Assembly (NCBI RefSeq): GCF_000368265.1
Contig: NZ_KB851219.1
Coordinates: 1,791,515-1,855,514 of the forward strand
DNA from: Acinetobacter brisouisimilis
GTDB taxonomy: Bacteria > Pseudomonadota > Gammaproteobacteria > Pseudomonadales > Moraxellaceae
DNA: 64,000 bases
Direction: 5' to 3'
Shown: positions 20,052 to 28,350 of the stretch, piece after piece
Position numbering within the stretch: position 1 is the stretch's first letter
Layout of the letters: every line of letters starts with the position of its first letter
Position numbers and translations under genes: made by a program
The notes under the pieces: generated by a model
Told to the model about the DNA's origin: nothing
The model's input: only the letters and a program-made list of their open reading frames with translations
Databases searched by the model: none

Positions 20052-21461
20052 TTATGCCCAAAATGGTATATATCTAGCATAGCGCCTAGAGTCAGGGGCA
20101 TTCGGATCATTCTTAATTAGATTTTGTTCGACAGCAGAAGAAATTATTTGAGAAATAATATTAGCGCTTCCTTCTGATACACCAAAACGCTGTCTTAGTG
20201 ACTGATTCGTCATTTGTTTTCTTAAGACATATTGTAGAACACAGTGCTGATAACATGCTCGAACACGATCACTACCACTCATATCACGGAAAGCTCTTTC
20301 CCCATGAATAACAACTATTGTTCTTTTATGACTTATAAGAAATTCAGGAGCTGGTAATTGTAAAATCTCGGCTGATTCAATTACTCTATCAATACCACTA
20401 CTTTTCTCTTCACAAATACCAAACCGACGCATTATATCTGCTAATCGTTCGTTTCTAGACTGATAACCATCAATGAACCGTTCAACAGGTACAATTGGTT
20501 CGCCAGGATTAGAAATTTCTACACGATTAGAAAAAACTTCTACCACAGGTGATACACCTGTCATTTCAAAGTCCTGATGAATTAAGGCATTCGCTAGTAG
20601 TTCCCTAATAACCACTTCTGGTACCAACTTCACTTCTTTACGGATCGCATCTTTAATGATTTCATTTTGAGGCAATTTGCCCATGACATATTGAACTAGC
20701 CCAATAAAACCAACTGCATAACCTTTTTCTCCAGTTAAGTCAGAAAGTGTTTCTAATTTTGATTCCCCTTTATAGACAATTACTCGAGTTGCTTTTCTCT
20801 GAATACGGCTAAATTTTTTAAGATTTTTAGCCAATAATACTGCACCAATATTCAATATGTTAAAATCAACATCTGTTTTCTCAATCAGCTTTTCGCTAAT
20901 AAGTTTTTCAATAACACCTGATTGATCCGTTGGATATGGTAGGTTCAATAATTCAAAAAAAGTCTGTGTATCTAAAAGTTGTACTATATCTTGAGCGGAT
21001 ATATTTTTAAGTGCAATCTCTTCCAACCAATTAGGCTGTCCTTCAGCAAAAATTTTACGCAACTGGTCTTCAGACATAGGAACGAGTTCCTCACCTGAAC
21101 GCATGAGATAAGCACCTTCGTAGTGATAAGCTGTTCCTCTAGGACGTGGTGGAATAATAAATACTAATATTCTGCCATCTGGATGATTAATTTCTTCTAT
21201 ATCAACGCGAAAGCCAACCCAAGTAAATAATTTCCCAGCTATATCAACAAGATCATGGAAAGCCTGCGTTCCTACTACGTCTCGAGGTAATTTATCCTTG
21301 ACTCCGAGAATTAGATGACCACCCCCCTCATTTGCAATCGCAACGCAGTATCGAGATAATTTTTTAGTATCATATTGTGTTTTTGCTTCTTTAAATTCTA
21401 AATTTTGCGTTTCCGAGGGAAGTTGACGCCAAAGATTAATTTGTTCAACTGTAATACTCAT
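20052..21461 (-). CDS. ATP-binding protein with AlbA_2/Schlafen-type and RecG-C-like domains
   Basis: Protein of 469 aa. The N-terminal AlbA_2 domain (about residues 15-135) shows ETQNLEFKEAK and NEGGGHLILGV. A GHKL-like ATPase region follows, with ELLANALIHQDF near residue 290 and EISNPGEP near 318. A C-terminal winged-helix-like part runs over about 395-465. This architecture is often annotated as a putative transcriptional regulator or RecG C-terminus-like protein and occurs frequently on mobile elements, sometimes beside defence genes. The ribosome site GAGG precedes the ATG. The molecular role here is unknown. Confidence 0.8.
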   Translation of the reverse strand: MSITVEQINLWRQLPSETQNLEFKEAKTQYDTKKLSRYCVAIANEGGGHLILGVKDKLPRDVVGTQAFHDLVDIAGKLFTWVGFRVDIEEINHPDGRILVFIIPPRPRGTAYHYEGAYLMRSGEELVPMSEDQLRKIFAEGQPNWLEEIALKNISAQDIVQLLDTQTFFELLNLPYPTDQSGVIEKLISEKLIEKTDVDFNILNIGAVLLAKNLKKFSRIQRKATRVIVYKGESKLETLSDLTGEKGYAVGFIGLVQYVMGKLPQNEIIKDAIRKEVKLVPEVVIRELLANALIHQDFEMTGVSPVVEVFSNRVEISNPGEPIVPVERFIDGYQSRNERLADIMRRFGICEEKSSGIDRVIESAEILQLPAPEFLISHKRTIVVIHGERAFRDMSGSDRVRACYQHCVLQYVLRKQMTNQSLRQRFGVSEGSANIISQIISSAVEQNLIKNDPNAPDSRRYARYIPFWA

Positions 21462-21717
21462 GCACTAACAACCTCATCTTGTAAACTAGATAACTACTTT
21501 AGTTTGGTACTTAATGTTAAACAATCCTGTTAAGTTAACATATCTCAGACTTATTAAAAGTTATGCACTTAACAAAAAAAAATAGTAAAAAAATTTAAGT
21601 GCTGCTATTTTAACGAGATATACAATGACAAGATAATCCTTTTAGAATTTCTGTGATTGATATGATCGTGAAAAAAGCACAACCTACTAAAAGTTCCACT
21701 TTTTCCAATCCTTTAAT

Positions 21718-22617
21718 TTAATTAAGCTTACTTACTGATTGCTGCAAACCTTGTTGAATCTCCGTAATCACCTGATTCAGACTAACTACTGCTCGTAATG
21801 AGCCATCTTGCTGCTCAGGATAAAACTCTTCCACAACTTCTACCCCACCTTCACCCTCATCCCGATCAAATACTGCATTGGCATAACCCTGTCTTGCTAC
21901 CTGATCGAGTGACTCTTGCTGAAAGCCGCAGGCTTGGGCTTCCTGTTGCAGTTGTTTGGCTTCAATGATGGCATGTTGCAAACTGACTCCCTCCCTTAAA
22001 GTTAAATCAACATAGTAGATCGGTGTGCCATAACTTTGACTGGTGCTCTTACCTCTTAAAGTCAGTTGTAATGGCAAACAGGAGAGCAAACCATTCACGG
22101 CTGCATGGTAGTAACGCAGCCGTGCGGTTAAGGTACGAATCGTATTAAAGCCCGTGGTTCTCAGCACAAAGCTACCCAACTCATCCTGTTCATCCAAGTT
22201 GACGTATAAACGGGCATAAGGCTTGCACTGTCCGCCGTGGGCTAACGGACATAGATCAGGCGATAGGCAAGGATGTTGTTCAACCCCGTTGCCTGTTCGA
22301 CGCTGACAGCTTTCCCCATCCCCAATACACACGGGTCGCCCCGTCTGACGGTCAAACAAGGTATATTCGGCACGTAAATTCAGTTCAGGATCATCAAACA
22401 GCATCCGCACTGGAATACTTCTGAGTTTTTGATTAGGAGCTTTGGCACGAAGCTGTTCATCTAAAGGATGTTTGACCCAACCCTCTTTGTTGTGAATCTG
22501 ACTGGTAATGGTAAATTGATCGTCTTTTTCAGGCAGACGTTTGCCATTCTTTTCTACTACTTTGCCGATACTGATACGACCCAGTACAGGCGGAGTAATA
22601 ATCAAACCTTTAATCAT
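21718..22617 (-). CDS. Recombination directionality factor-like protein (Gp3-like; 'hydrolase or metal-binding protein')
   Basis: Protein of 299 aa that starts MIKGLIITPPVLGRISIGK. It has a cluster of cysteines near residues 100-130 (CIGDGESCQRR, then HPCLSPDLCPLAHGGQC), suggesting a zinc-binding knuckle. This is typical of phage/ICE Gp3-like recombination directionality factors, often annotated as hydrolase or metal-binding. The C-terminus is acidic and Gln-rich. It is encoded after the YqaJ gene on the same strand. It may control excision of the island, but the fit to a tyrosine integrase is not proven. Confidence 0.68.
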   Translation of the reverse strand: MIKGLIITPPVLGRISIGKVVEKNGKRLPEKDDQFTITSQIHNKEGWVKHPLDEQLRAKAPNQKLRSIPVRMLFDDPELNLRAEYTLFDRQTGRPVCIGDGESCQRRTGNGVEQHPCLSPDLCPLAHGGQCKPYARLYVNLDEQDELGSFVLRTTGFNTIRTLTARLRYYHAAVNGLLSCLPLQLTLRGKSTSQSYGTPIYYVDLTLREGVSLQHAIIEAKQLQQEAQACGFQQESLDQVARQGYANAVFDRDEGEGGVEVVEEFYPEQQDGSLRAVVSLNQVITEIQQGLQQSVSKLN

Positions 22618-22767
22618 GTTGTTTTCTCACTATTTAATTACAGAACTGTGGTTTTATCTAGAAGCAACACGGCAACTGCATGAGACACATTGATTGATGT
22701 CTATCTCGTGGATAAACAGAGTTGCCAAGCTTCCATGGATGAATTCATCCCGCAGAGCTGTCCAAAT

Positions 22768-22794
22768 GCCCTTTCCTCATATTGAGGAAAGGGC
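22768..22794. repeat. Perfect 12-bp inverted repeat between the YqaJ and RDF-like genes
   Basis: GCCCTTTCCTCA, loop TAT, then the perfect complement. No T tract follows on either strand, so it is not a standard terminator. It could be an intercistronic RNA stabiliser, a processing site or a protein-binding palindrome. Confidence 0.6.
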
Positions 22795-22832
22795 GAGCAG
22801 GGCGACTTTGCGGATTTTTTACATTGGGGGAT

Positions 22833-23885
22833 TTAACAGGCTGAGGGATACAAGCTAAAGCGTCGACTGCCTTGCTTGCTTTGTGGAAACTGCTGTAGAT
22901 ATTCAGGATGCTGTTGCAACAAGGCTTTTGTATCGAGGCTAATGCTGTCCTTGGATTTCTTCCAAGTCACAGATCCACCCTGAAACACGGCACGTTCTGC
23001 CTCTTGCATCTTGGCTTGTAGTTGATGCTTAAGCAGATCGAATTGCTCTTGATGCTGTTCAATCAAATTGCGCTGTTGAATTAACTGTTCAAACTGTTGA
23101 TTGGCATCGGCATCTTCAGACAGATCAGTCGTACTCAGTGGCACATGTTTGGGATAAAGCAATTGCAAGGCTTTGGCGGCTGAGGCACTGGCATCGACTG
23201 ATGGTGGAATATCCTGTTCCACACACTCCCAGAACTGACGCTCAGCCTGAATGATGTGCATGATCACTGATTCATTACGGCTGACTTTAAAGATCTTGGT
23301 TTCATGCCCACATAGCAACACACAAACATGAGCCGCCTGTTTACCTGTCACCGCCAGTTGATGTTGCACCTGACATAACACATATAGCGGTACGCCATCT
23401 CGCCAGAGTTTTGCGCCATGTTCGCCTGCGGTTTTACATTCCAGAATCTGTACGTCAGGATTGCCCACTACGGCATAATCCAGATTCGCCAGCATAAAAT
23501 GCTTGTCAGGATCAGGGTGCTGTAACACGGCATTGACCCGACGGACTTTATACTGGGTATGCAGGCTGTAGTAATCCGCGACTAAGGGTTCTAGCTGTTT
23601 ACCCCAGTACAAGGGTGCATGCCCCTGATGATCATCTTCAAGGTTTTGTTGGATGCGTCCAGTTTTAATCATCCACAGTTCTAACATCGACATATACGGA
23701 TTCAGCCCACAGGCTGCGGCACAATCGCTACTGCCAATGCCTTGTCGACGCACTTCTAGCCATTCGGCTTGACTGAGCTTTCGGGTATCCACAAAGCGTT
23801 TTGCGGTCAACAATTTTGGTGCCACAAATGACTTGTTATGCTTGGATGTTATTGTAGAGAGCGAAGGGTTAATCTGTTGATTCAT
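22833..23885 (-). CDS. YqaJ-family viral recombinase (lambda-exonuclease-like)
   Basis: Protein of 350 aa of the YqaJ/lambda exonuclease family, which resects double-stranded DNA for phage-type recombination. QGIGSSDCAAACGLNPYMS near residue 48 is the typical GxGxSDxxxxxGxxP start. DYAVVGNPDVQILECKTAG near 145 gives the D...ExK nuclease residues. QVQHQLAVTG near 177 is also conserved. The start at 23885 is preferred because AAGGA lies about 9 nt upstream. The upstream in-frame ATG at 23909 overlaps a terminator. A C-terminal coiled coil follows. Confidence 0.87.
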   Translation of the reverse strand: MNQQINPSLSTITSKHNKSFVAPKLLTAKRFVDTRKLSQAEWLEVRRQGIGSSDCAAACGLNPYMSMLELWMIKTGRIQQNLEDDHQGHAPLYWGKQLEPLVADYYSLHTQYKVRRVNAVLQHPDPDKHFMLANLDYAVVGNPDVQILECKTAGEHGAKLWRDGVPLYVLCQVQHQLAVTGKQAAHVCVLLCGHETKIFKVSRNESVIMHIIQAERQFWECVEQDIPPSVDASASAAKALQLLYPKHVPLSTTDLSEDADANQQFEQLIQQRNLIEQHQEQFDLLKHQLQAKMQEAERAVFQGGSVTWKKSKDSISLDTKALLQQHPEYLQQFPQSKQGSRRFSLYPSAC

Positions 23886-23910
23886 GATGAATTCCTTAAT
23901 TTTGAGCATA

Positions 23911-23944
23911 AAAAAGCCTTAGCCGACGCAAGTCGGCTAAGGCG
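23911..23944 (-). terminator. Strong terminator directly before the YqaJ gene
   Basis: Perfect 12-bp stem GCCTTAGCCGAC/GTCGGCTAAGGC followed by TTTTTT on the minus strand. Only about 25 nt separate the T run from the YqaJ start codon, so a promoter after it is hardly possible. YqaJ expression needs read-through, antitermination or an attenuator switch. Confidence 0.85.
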
Positions 23945-24004
23945 ATATTTGATATAGATGTATGGGTCTTGATTAAGTTCAATATGGCTTAGGCTAGAAT
24001 AAGC

Positions 24005-25057
24005 TTAGGCAACCAAGCGTAAGGCTTGTTCCAATCCGCGTTGTTTCAGGGCTGCACCTGCACCAAACCAAGCCGAATCTAGACGGTGATCCTGACTCAT
24101 GGCTCGACGTTCGTGATCTGCAAACTCGGTGATGCTACACAGCAAACCATAAACTGTGTCTTTGGCTGAACTCAGTTCAGCACCACGTCCCTGCCCGTTA
24201 AACATGCTCATGACTTTAGACATAGCACGCCCATTCGGTTCAGTTTTATTCTCCGTTTTGCTTGTCGTAGGGCTGTGTGCTTGGCTGGCAACATTGCGAT
24301 AAAATTGAATAATGCTGTCGTCCTGATCAGCAATACTCAGACTGTTATTGTTAAACACGGCATCGAAATAGGCTGCTGCTTCAGTTTGGGTGACTTTACG
24401 TTGGCTGAGCTGTTTCATTTCATACATGTGTTCATCCCATGCCCGAACGGAAATGCCCAGTTGCTGTTTCACTTTCTCAGCATCGAACTTGGTGCTATGT
24501 GGAACTTTGACTACACCCGCACTACTGCTTTGTCCTTTTAGGGCAATTGCCAAAGTATTGTTACAGACCACACGGATTGAGGTGAATTGTGCCGTGGTCG
24601 CTAGTGTCCCATCACAAGCCGTGGCAAGAAGAATATAGCCATTGCTAACATCCTTGCCTTTGAGCATAGAGGTTTGTCCAGTCTTGGCTAATGCCCAGAA
24701 TTTCTTACCACCTTTCAGTACGCCTGCGGTTTCCAGTTCAAAACCTGCCTGTTCAGTCAGATCACGGTAGAATTCCAAAATCTCCAAGGGCTGGACTTCC
24801 TGATAACGCTGACTGACCACGGATAAAGGGGCATGCGTATCGGAACGGTACAACACCCGTTGTTCTTCATACGGCAGAATAATATTCTGTCCACGTTCGT
24901 TCTGAGCCATGTAACTAACATCGGAGGATTCAATCCGCCAGTCCATACCTGCCTGTTGTGCCCAGACTTCAATCGGCTGATTGGGTGTCAATGAATTACC
25001 CAGACCATGCCATGGAGTTTCACCAACATACGCCATATTTTCAACTAAATGTGCCAT
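24005..25057 (-). CDS. DUF932 domain protein (phage/plasmid-like TIGR03299 type)
   Basis: Protein of 350 aa starting MAHLVENMAYVGETPWHGLG, the hallmark of the DUF932 phage/plasmid protein family. It also has VVSQRYQEVQPLEIL near residue 80 and RVVCNNTLAIAL near 164. Function is not established for the family. It commonly travels with YqaJ exonucleases and recombination genes on mobile elements, as here. It lies 20 nt downstream of the zinc-ribbon gene, so the two are probably co-transcribed. A strong terminator follows. Confidence 0.88.
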   Translation of the reverse strand: MAHLVENMAYVGETPWHGLGNSLTPNQPIEVWAQQAGMDWRIESSDVSYMAQNERGQNIILPYEEQRVLYRSDTHAPLSVVSQRYQEVQPLEILEFYRDLTEQAGFELETAGVLKGGKKFWALAKTGQTSMLKGKDVSNGYILLATACDGTLATTAQFTSIRVVCNNTLAIALKGQSSSAGVVKVPHSTKFDAEKVKQQLGISVRAWDEHMYEMKQLSQRKVTQTEAAAYFDAVFNNNSLSIADQDDSIIQFYRNVASQAHSPTTSKTENKTEPNGRAMSKVMSMFNGQGRGAELSSAKDTVYGLLCSITEFADHERRAMSQDHRLDSAWFGAGAALKQRGLEQALRLVA

Positions 25058-25077
25058 CTGTTTTTCTCCTGATTCAA

Positions 25078-25365
25078 TTACTGAAAACTACGCCCACAAT
25101 CTTCACAGTAAAAATACTGATAGCTGGGTGCCTGCTTAGGTGCATCATCAAACAGACTGCCCAACAGACCTCCCACTACTGCACCTGCGATTCCACCAAG
25201 CAAAGGGGACATCGGGATAGGCAATGATTTCGACAAGGATGCACCAATCGTGGCAAAGGAGGCAGATGATGAGAACATGCTGCCGTTCGATGAACCAGAA
25301 GCTGTCTGGTTTTGAATGACACGAGTTACATGATTGGAATAACAATAAGGACAAGAAATACTCAT
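25078..25365 (-). CDS. Small zinc-ribbon / glycine-zipper protein
   Basis: Protein of 95 aa. It has CPYC at residues 5-8 and CEDC near the C-terminus, which together could bind one zinc. Between them are a Ser-rich stretch and a glycine-zipper hydrophobic segment, GGIAGAVVGGLLGSLF. It could be a membrane-inserted zinc-ribbon protein. The ribosome site AGAGG precedes the ATG by 9 nt. It is first in the order zinc-ribbon, DUF932, YqaJ, RDF-like. A terminator lies right before its ribosome site. No function is known. Confidence 0.75.
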   Translation of the reverse strand: MSISCPYCYSNHVTRVIQNQTASGSSNGSMFSSSASFATIGASLSKSLPIPMSPLLGGIAGAVVGGLLGSLFDDAPKQAPSYQYFYCEDCGRSFQ

Positions 25366-25384
25366 AGCGATAAACCTCTAGAAA

Positions 25385-25414
25385 TAAAAAAGGGCTGACC
25401 TGTTAGGCCAACCC
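25385..25414 (-). terminator. Terminator-like hairpin directly before the zinc-ribbon gene
   Basis: On the minus strand GGGTTGGCC pairs with GGTCAGCCC (two G-U pairs), then TTTTTTATTT. The ribosome site of the zinc-ribbon gene starts within a few nt after the T run. This placement resembles an attenuator. Confidence 0.7.
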
Positions 25415-25488
25415 AAATAAAGAAGGATGATTCTCATCTAGATGATATATATCTGAATTGTTTTTAAATTGACGTTACCCAGAACTCC

Positions 25489-25679
25489 GATTATGATTTG
25501 CTGGCTGACCTACATCGTCAGTCGGTTTTGACAGACCGTTTCCTAAGAACACTAAAGGTTCCTTACTTTTAGTGCGCGATCTCGTGCTCCCTCTGCGGTA
25601 GAACGGGAGGGGGACACTTTCGAGTGTGCTGATTCTTAGGTTCAGTCTGTCAACCCCCTTTCGTTCTGCCACCATAATC
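25489..25679. ncRNA. Candidate structured RNA with nested long-range stems
   Basis: About 190 nt with six nested or ordered helices, all visible by complementarity. P0 GATTATG (25489-25495) pairs with 25673-25679. A hairpin GGCTGAC/GTCAGTC lies at 25503-25523. P1 TTGACAGAC (25528-25536) pairs with 25645-25653. P2 CCTAAGAA (25542-25549) pairs with 25633-25640. Inside P2 are three hairpins: CACTAAA/TTTAGTG (25550-25574), CTCCCTCT/AGA-GGGAG (25587-25609) and ACACT-TTCG-AGTGT (25614-25627). Local GC is higher than in the flanks. The coding strand is undecided. I do not recognise a known RNA family. An origin (ssi, dso or oriT) is an alternative. Confidence 0.7.
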
Positions 25680-25866
25680 AATTGACAGTGATTCGGTAGA
25701 ACTTCTTATTACCTAAGGAGTCGCCATGACTATTCTTCTTCAATATCCAATTCGTATTCCCATTTCTTGCAACAAGACTGCACTTCCCTTTACAGATTAA
25801 CGGGTCACGCAGCTCAGACATCCATTCAGCTTGGTAAAAAGCATCTTGAGAATAACAACGCTGCAT
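25678..25866 (-). CDS. Doubtful small ORF upstream of the structured region
   Basis: A 62-codon frame that starts MQRCYSQDAFYQAEW and ends exactly where the structured region begins on this strand. It contains three Cys, LICKGKC among them, and basic residues. No clear ribosome site is seen. It may be the end of a decayed gene, since the frame continues upstream without a start and another frame starts MSQAAVQDSQQLVM at about 25916. No family is recognised. Confidence 0.25.
   Translation of the reverse strand: MQRCYSQDAFYQAEWMSELRDPLICKGKCSLVARNGNTNWILKKNSHGDSLGNKKFYRITVN
25726..25800 (+). CDS. Possible 24-aa peptide ORF with a perfect ribosome site
   Basis: AAGGAG at 25715-25720 stands 5 nt before the ATG at 25726. 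The peptide reads MTILLQYPIRIPISCNKTAL and ends at 25800 after four more residues. Such a good Shine-Dalgarno right after a structured RNA is notable, and it could be a leader peptide or a small toxin-like protein. It overlaps the doubtful minus ORF, so at most one is likely real. Confidence 0.3.
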   Translation: MTILLQYPIRIPISCNKTALPFTD

Positions 25867-26089
25867 TGGGTCTTTACATGACCAACTGCTGGGAATCCTG
25901 CACTGCTGCCTGACTCATCGGTTTTGGTCAATGGCACTTGGATGGACTCAAGCCTTTTTAGCTTCGCCTGTACGGGATGGAACAGCCCATTCAGCCCAAT
26001 GTCATCGATTCAATTTATAACTAAGCAAAAGCATGACTGGCTGTGGGTTTATTTCTAAGCAAATACAAAGAATAAGGATACCCCATATA

Positions 26090-26725
26090 ATGAAAGGCAA
26101 AATTCTGGATTTCTCCATTCAGGACAATACAGGCGTGATCTTGGGTGATAATGGCTTACGCTATCCATTCACAGGGCAACAATGGAAAGAACAGATCAAT
26201 CCTGTCCGTGGCACTCCTGTAGACTTTGAGGTCAGCGCTGATCAGCAAGCGATTGCCATCTATATTGATGCGCCTGTCCCAGCACAACCGTCCTCACTGA
26301 ATAAAACAGCTCACGAATCAATTTCGACTTCATCAGTTTTAAGTCAACAGATCCTTAAAGGATTAGAACAAGCCACAGATAACCACTATCACACTGCAAT
26401 CCTGAACTGCTTTAAAAAATTTGCGGACTTTAAAGGGCGTTCCGTACGTAGTGAGTTTTGGTACTTTCAACTCTTCTGCGTGCTCCTTAGTATCTTCTTG
26501 CATTTCATTAGTCAAAATCTTGCTTCGCTTGCCATGCTAATTGTCATGCTCCCTAACCTCGCAGTGAGTGTGCGTCGTATGCATGATATTGGACGCTCAG
26601 GCTGGTGGGTCTGTATCGTTGCCGTTCCAATAGTCGGGGTTTTTTTATTCTTGTTTTGGGCAATCCAAGACAGTGATGCTGAAACAAATGCGTATGGTCT
26701 ACCAACACAATTCACCACTGAATAA
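26090..26725 (+). CDS. DUF805 membrane protein with N-terminal OB/cold-shock-like domain
   Basis: Protein of 211 aa. The N-terminal 60 residues (MKGKILDFSIQDNTGVILGD...) look like a CSD/OB beta-barrel of the type often fused to DUF805 or DUF1294. The C-terminal half has FADFKGRSVRSEFWYFQLF and VRRMHDIGRSGWW, the DUF805 signature, with three hydrophobic helices. I chose the ATG at 26090 because AAGGAT precedes it and the upstream extension is not family-like. It is followed 26 nt later by two lipoprotein genes, a probable operon. The function is unknown. Confidence 0.8.
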   Translation: MKGKILDFSIQDNTGVILGDNGLRYPFTGQQWKEQINPVRGTPVDFEVSADQQAIAIYIDAPVPAQPSSLNKTAHESISTSSVLSQQILKGLEQATDNHYHTAILNCFKKFADFKGRSVRSEFWYFQLFCVLLSIFLHFISQNLASLAMLIVMLPNLAVSVRRMHDIGRSGWWVCIVAVPIVGVFLFLFWAIQDSDAETNAYGLPTQFTTE

Positions 26726-26751
26726 TAACAACCTGATCAGGATAAAAACTC

Positions 26752-27489
26752 ATGAATAAAACCCAACTCGCACTTTTGCTGATGTGCGGTTTATCACTAC
26801 AAGCCTGTTCAAAAACAGAGCATGCCACAACGACAGCTGCCAGCCAAGTCCAGACCGAAGCCACTCCACCTTCAGGGATTCCTTTATCTGAGGTCGGAAA
26901 AATGGCCATTGAAAGCAATGGTAAAGCGGCGTTGCAGCAAGTACTGGATCAGGACTCCCCCAATGCTTATACCGTAATTTCAGTGGATCACATCAAGTTC
27001 ATCAATCAGGATAAAAACAACAAAGGCTTATATAACTATACATGGAACATTCGCTTTAAAGAGAATGCCTCTCAGAATACCCTCGGCTGTGATGACACAG
27101 ATGTGATTTGGGATTCTGATAAGAATGAAGTTGGAGCTGGTATTAAAAACGAGTGTATGAATGTGCTGGAAGAAGCTCAGAATACCCCAGCAAACAATGC
27201 ACAACAGAGCGCAGCACAAGGCTCACCTGTACGAATCTCATTGGAGCCTGATGTCGGTCAACCCAACTATTTCACCAATGTCAATGTTCAATCCACGGTT
27301 GATCGACTTGCAGTTTATGGAATTTCAGTCAACCGTGGTAATTGCCAAATGCTTTCTGACATGAAACCGAATACCCATGCAGTCTTAAGCTTTGGAGGTG
27401 TCCTGAAGATGGGTACGCGTTGTCGTCAGAGTAAGATTATTGAAGTCACTGTTGCAACAGACCAAGGCAATTGGACTTTTAATCCATAA
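26752..27489 (+). CDS. Putative lipoprotein 1
   Basis: Protein of 245 aa with a lipoprotein signal peptide (hydrophobic residues 6-16, lipobox LQAC, lipidated Cys19). The rest is a soluble beta-rich protein with paired cysteines (CDDTD near 108, KNEC near 128) and a C-terminal part with RLAVYGISVNRGNC. I do not recognise a family. Asp rather than Ala/Ser-type sorting residues are absent right after the Cys (Ser at +2), so outer-membrane sorting is likely. Second gene of the DUF805 operon. Confidence 0.7.
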   Translation: MNKTQLALLLMCGLSLQACSKTEHATTTAASQVQTEATPPSGIPLSEVGKMAIESNGKAALQQVLDQDSPNAYTVISVDHIKFINQDKNNKGLYNYTWNIRFKENASQNTLGCDDTDVIWDSDKNEVGAGIKNECMNVLEEAQNTPANNAQQSAAQGSPVRISLEPDVGQPNYFTNVNVQSTVDRLAVYGISVNRGNCQMLSDMKPNTHAVLSFGGVLKMGTRCRQSKIIEVTVATDQGNWTFNP

Positions 27490-27515
27490 CGACCATCCAT
27501 AGGAAAAATCAAGCC

Positions 27516-28277
27516 ATGAATAAAGCACTTATTCTAGCCAGCATGATCAGCCTATTGGTTGGCTGTAGTGAACTCAATTACACTAAACTCAGTATGCAAG
27601 CCAAGGAATGTATTGCGGATAATTCAGTCAGCTGTAACGACATCCGAATCAGACATGCCATCGCAGGCTTACAACTGTTCCGTGATCGAATAACTGCTGA
27701 ACCAGACAAGGCAAAACAGGAAGTGGGCGAAGCAGGTTATCAAGAACTGCTTCAACTGGTGGATCACAAAATTGAATACCTAGAACAGCAGCGTCCAAGC
27801 TTTTATTTAAGATGGTTCCAAAGTGATGCACGCTACGATAAGGAGGTAGACTTTGGGGAAAGCATTGATGTTGCCATTGAACGGATCATCAACAGTCAAA
27901 CACCAGCCAAAGCCACTCCAGCAACTACACCGTCCCCGATTATCCAAGATGGAGAAACGGTACAAACCGCATCGGCATCATCTGAACCAGCTTATCGACC
28001 TGCCAGTGCTGACTACAAACATGAGTATTCATTTTTAATTACGGGACGCACCGCTGAGATTGATTACAAAGAAGTGATCACGACCAATCAAGGTACGGTC
28101 AGCTTTGATATGCATAGCACATCGGTTGCTCAGAATTGGCTGCTGGATAATCTCAGTGTTGGGGAATGTATTCGCTTTAGAGCGCAATATCCTGCAAAAG
28201 CACAAGGTCAACATCATCTTGCCTTTGAAACCTACATCAGTGATCCAGAACCAATCTCATGTAACAGTATGCATTGA
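27516..28277 (+). CDS. Putative lipoprotein 2
   Basis: Protein of 253 aa with a short lipoprotein signal (lipobox LVGC, Cys17, Ser at +2). Residues 30-110 are helical. A Pro/Thr/Ala-rich linker spans about 128-155. A C-terminal beta-rich domain includes HEYSFLITGRTAEIDYKEV. It follows lipoprotein 1 by 26 nt and ends at a strong bidirectional terminator. No family is recognised. Three consecutive membrane or envelope genes suggest an envelope-facing cargo module. Confidence 0.68.
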   Translation: MNKALILASMISLLVGCSELNYTKLSMQAKECIADNSVSCNDIRIRHAIAGLQLFRDRITAEPDKAKQEVGEAGYQELLQLVDHKIEYLEQQRPSFYLRWFQSDARYDKEVDFGESIDVAIERIINSQTPAKATPATTPSPIIQDGETVQTASASSEPAYRPASADYKHEYSFLITGRTAEIDYKEVITTNQGTVSFDMHSTSVAQNWLLDNLSVGECIRFRAQYPAKAQGQHHLAFETYISDPEPISCNSMH

Positions 28278-28302
28278 TCATGCTGATGCATTCAGTCTTT
28301 TA

Positions 28303-28333
28303 AATAATGAGGTAAACCATCTACCTCATTATT
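28303..28333. terminator. Bidirectional terminator between convergent genes
   Basis: Stem AATAATGAGGTA/TACCTCATTATT with a 7-nt loop, between lipoprotein 2 (plus) and the Gp2-like gene (minus). Confidence 0.82.
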
Positions 28334-28350
28334 TTACTCAATCAAGATGA

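Noticed and set aside
25475..25681. 68-codon minus-strand ORF through the structured region
   Set aside because: Low-complexity basic peptide with no ribosome site. The region is better explained by nested RNA stems, and the open frame follows from the composition.
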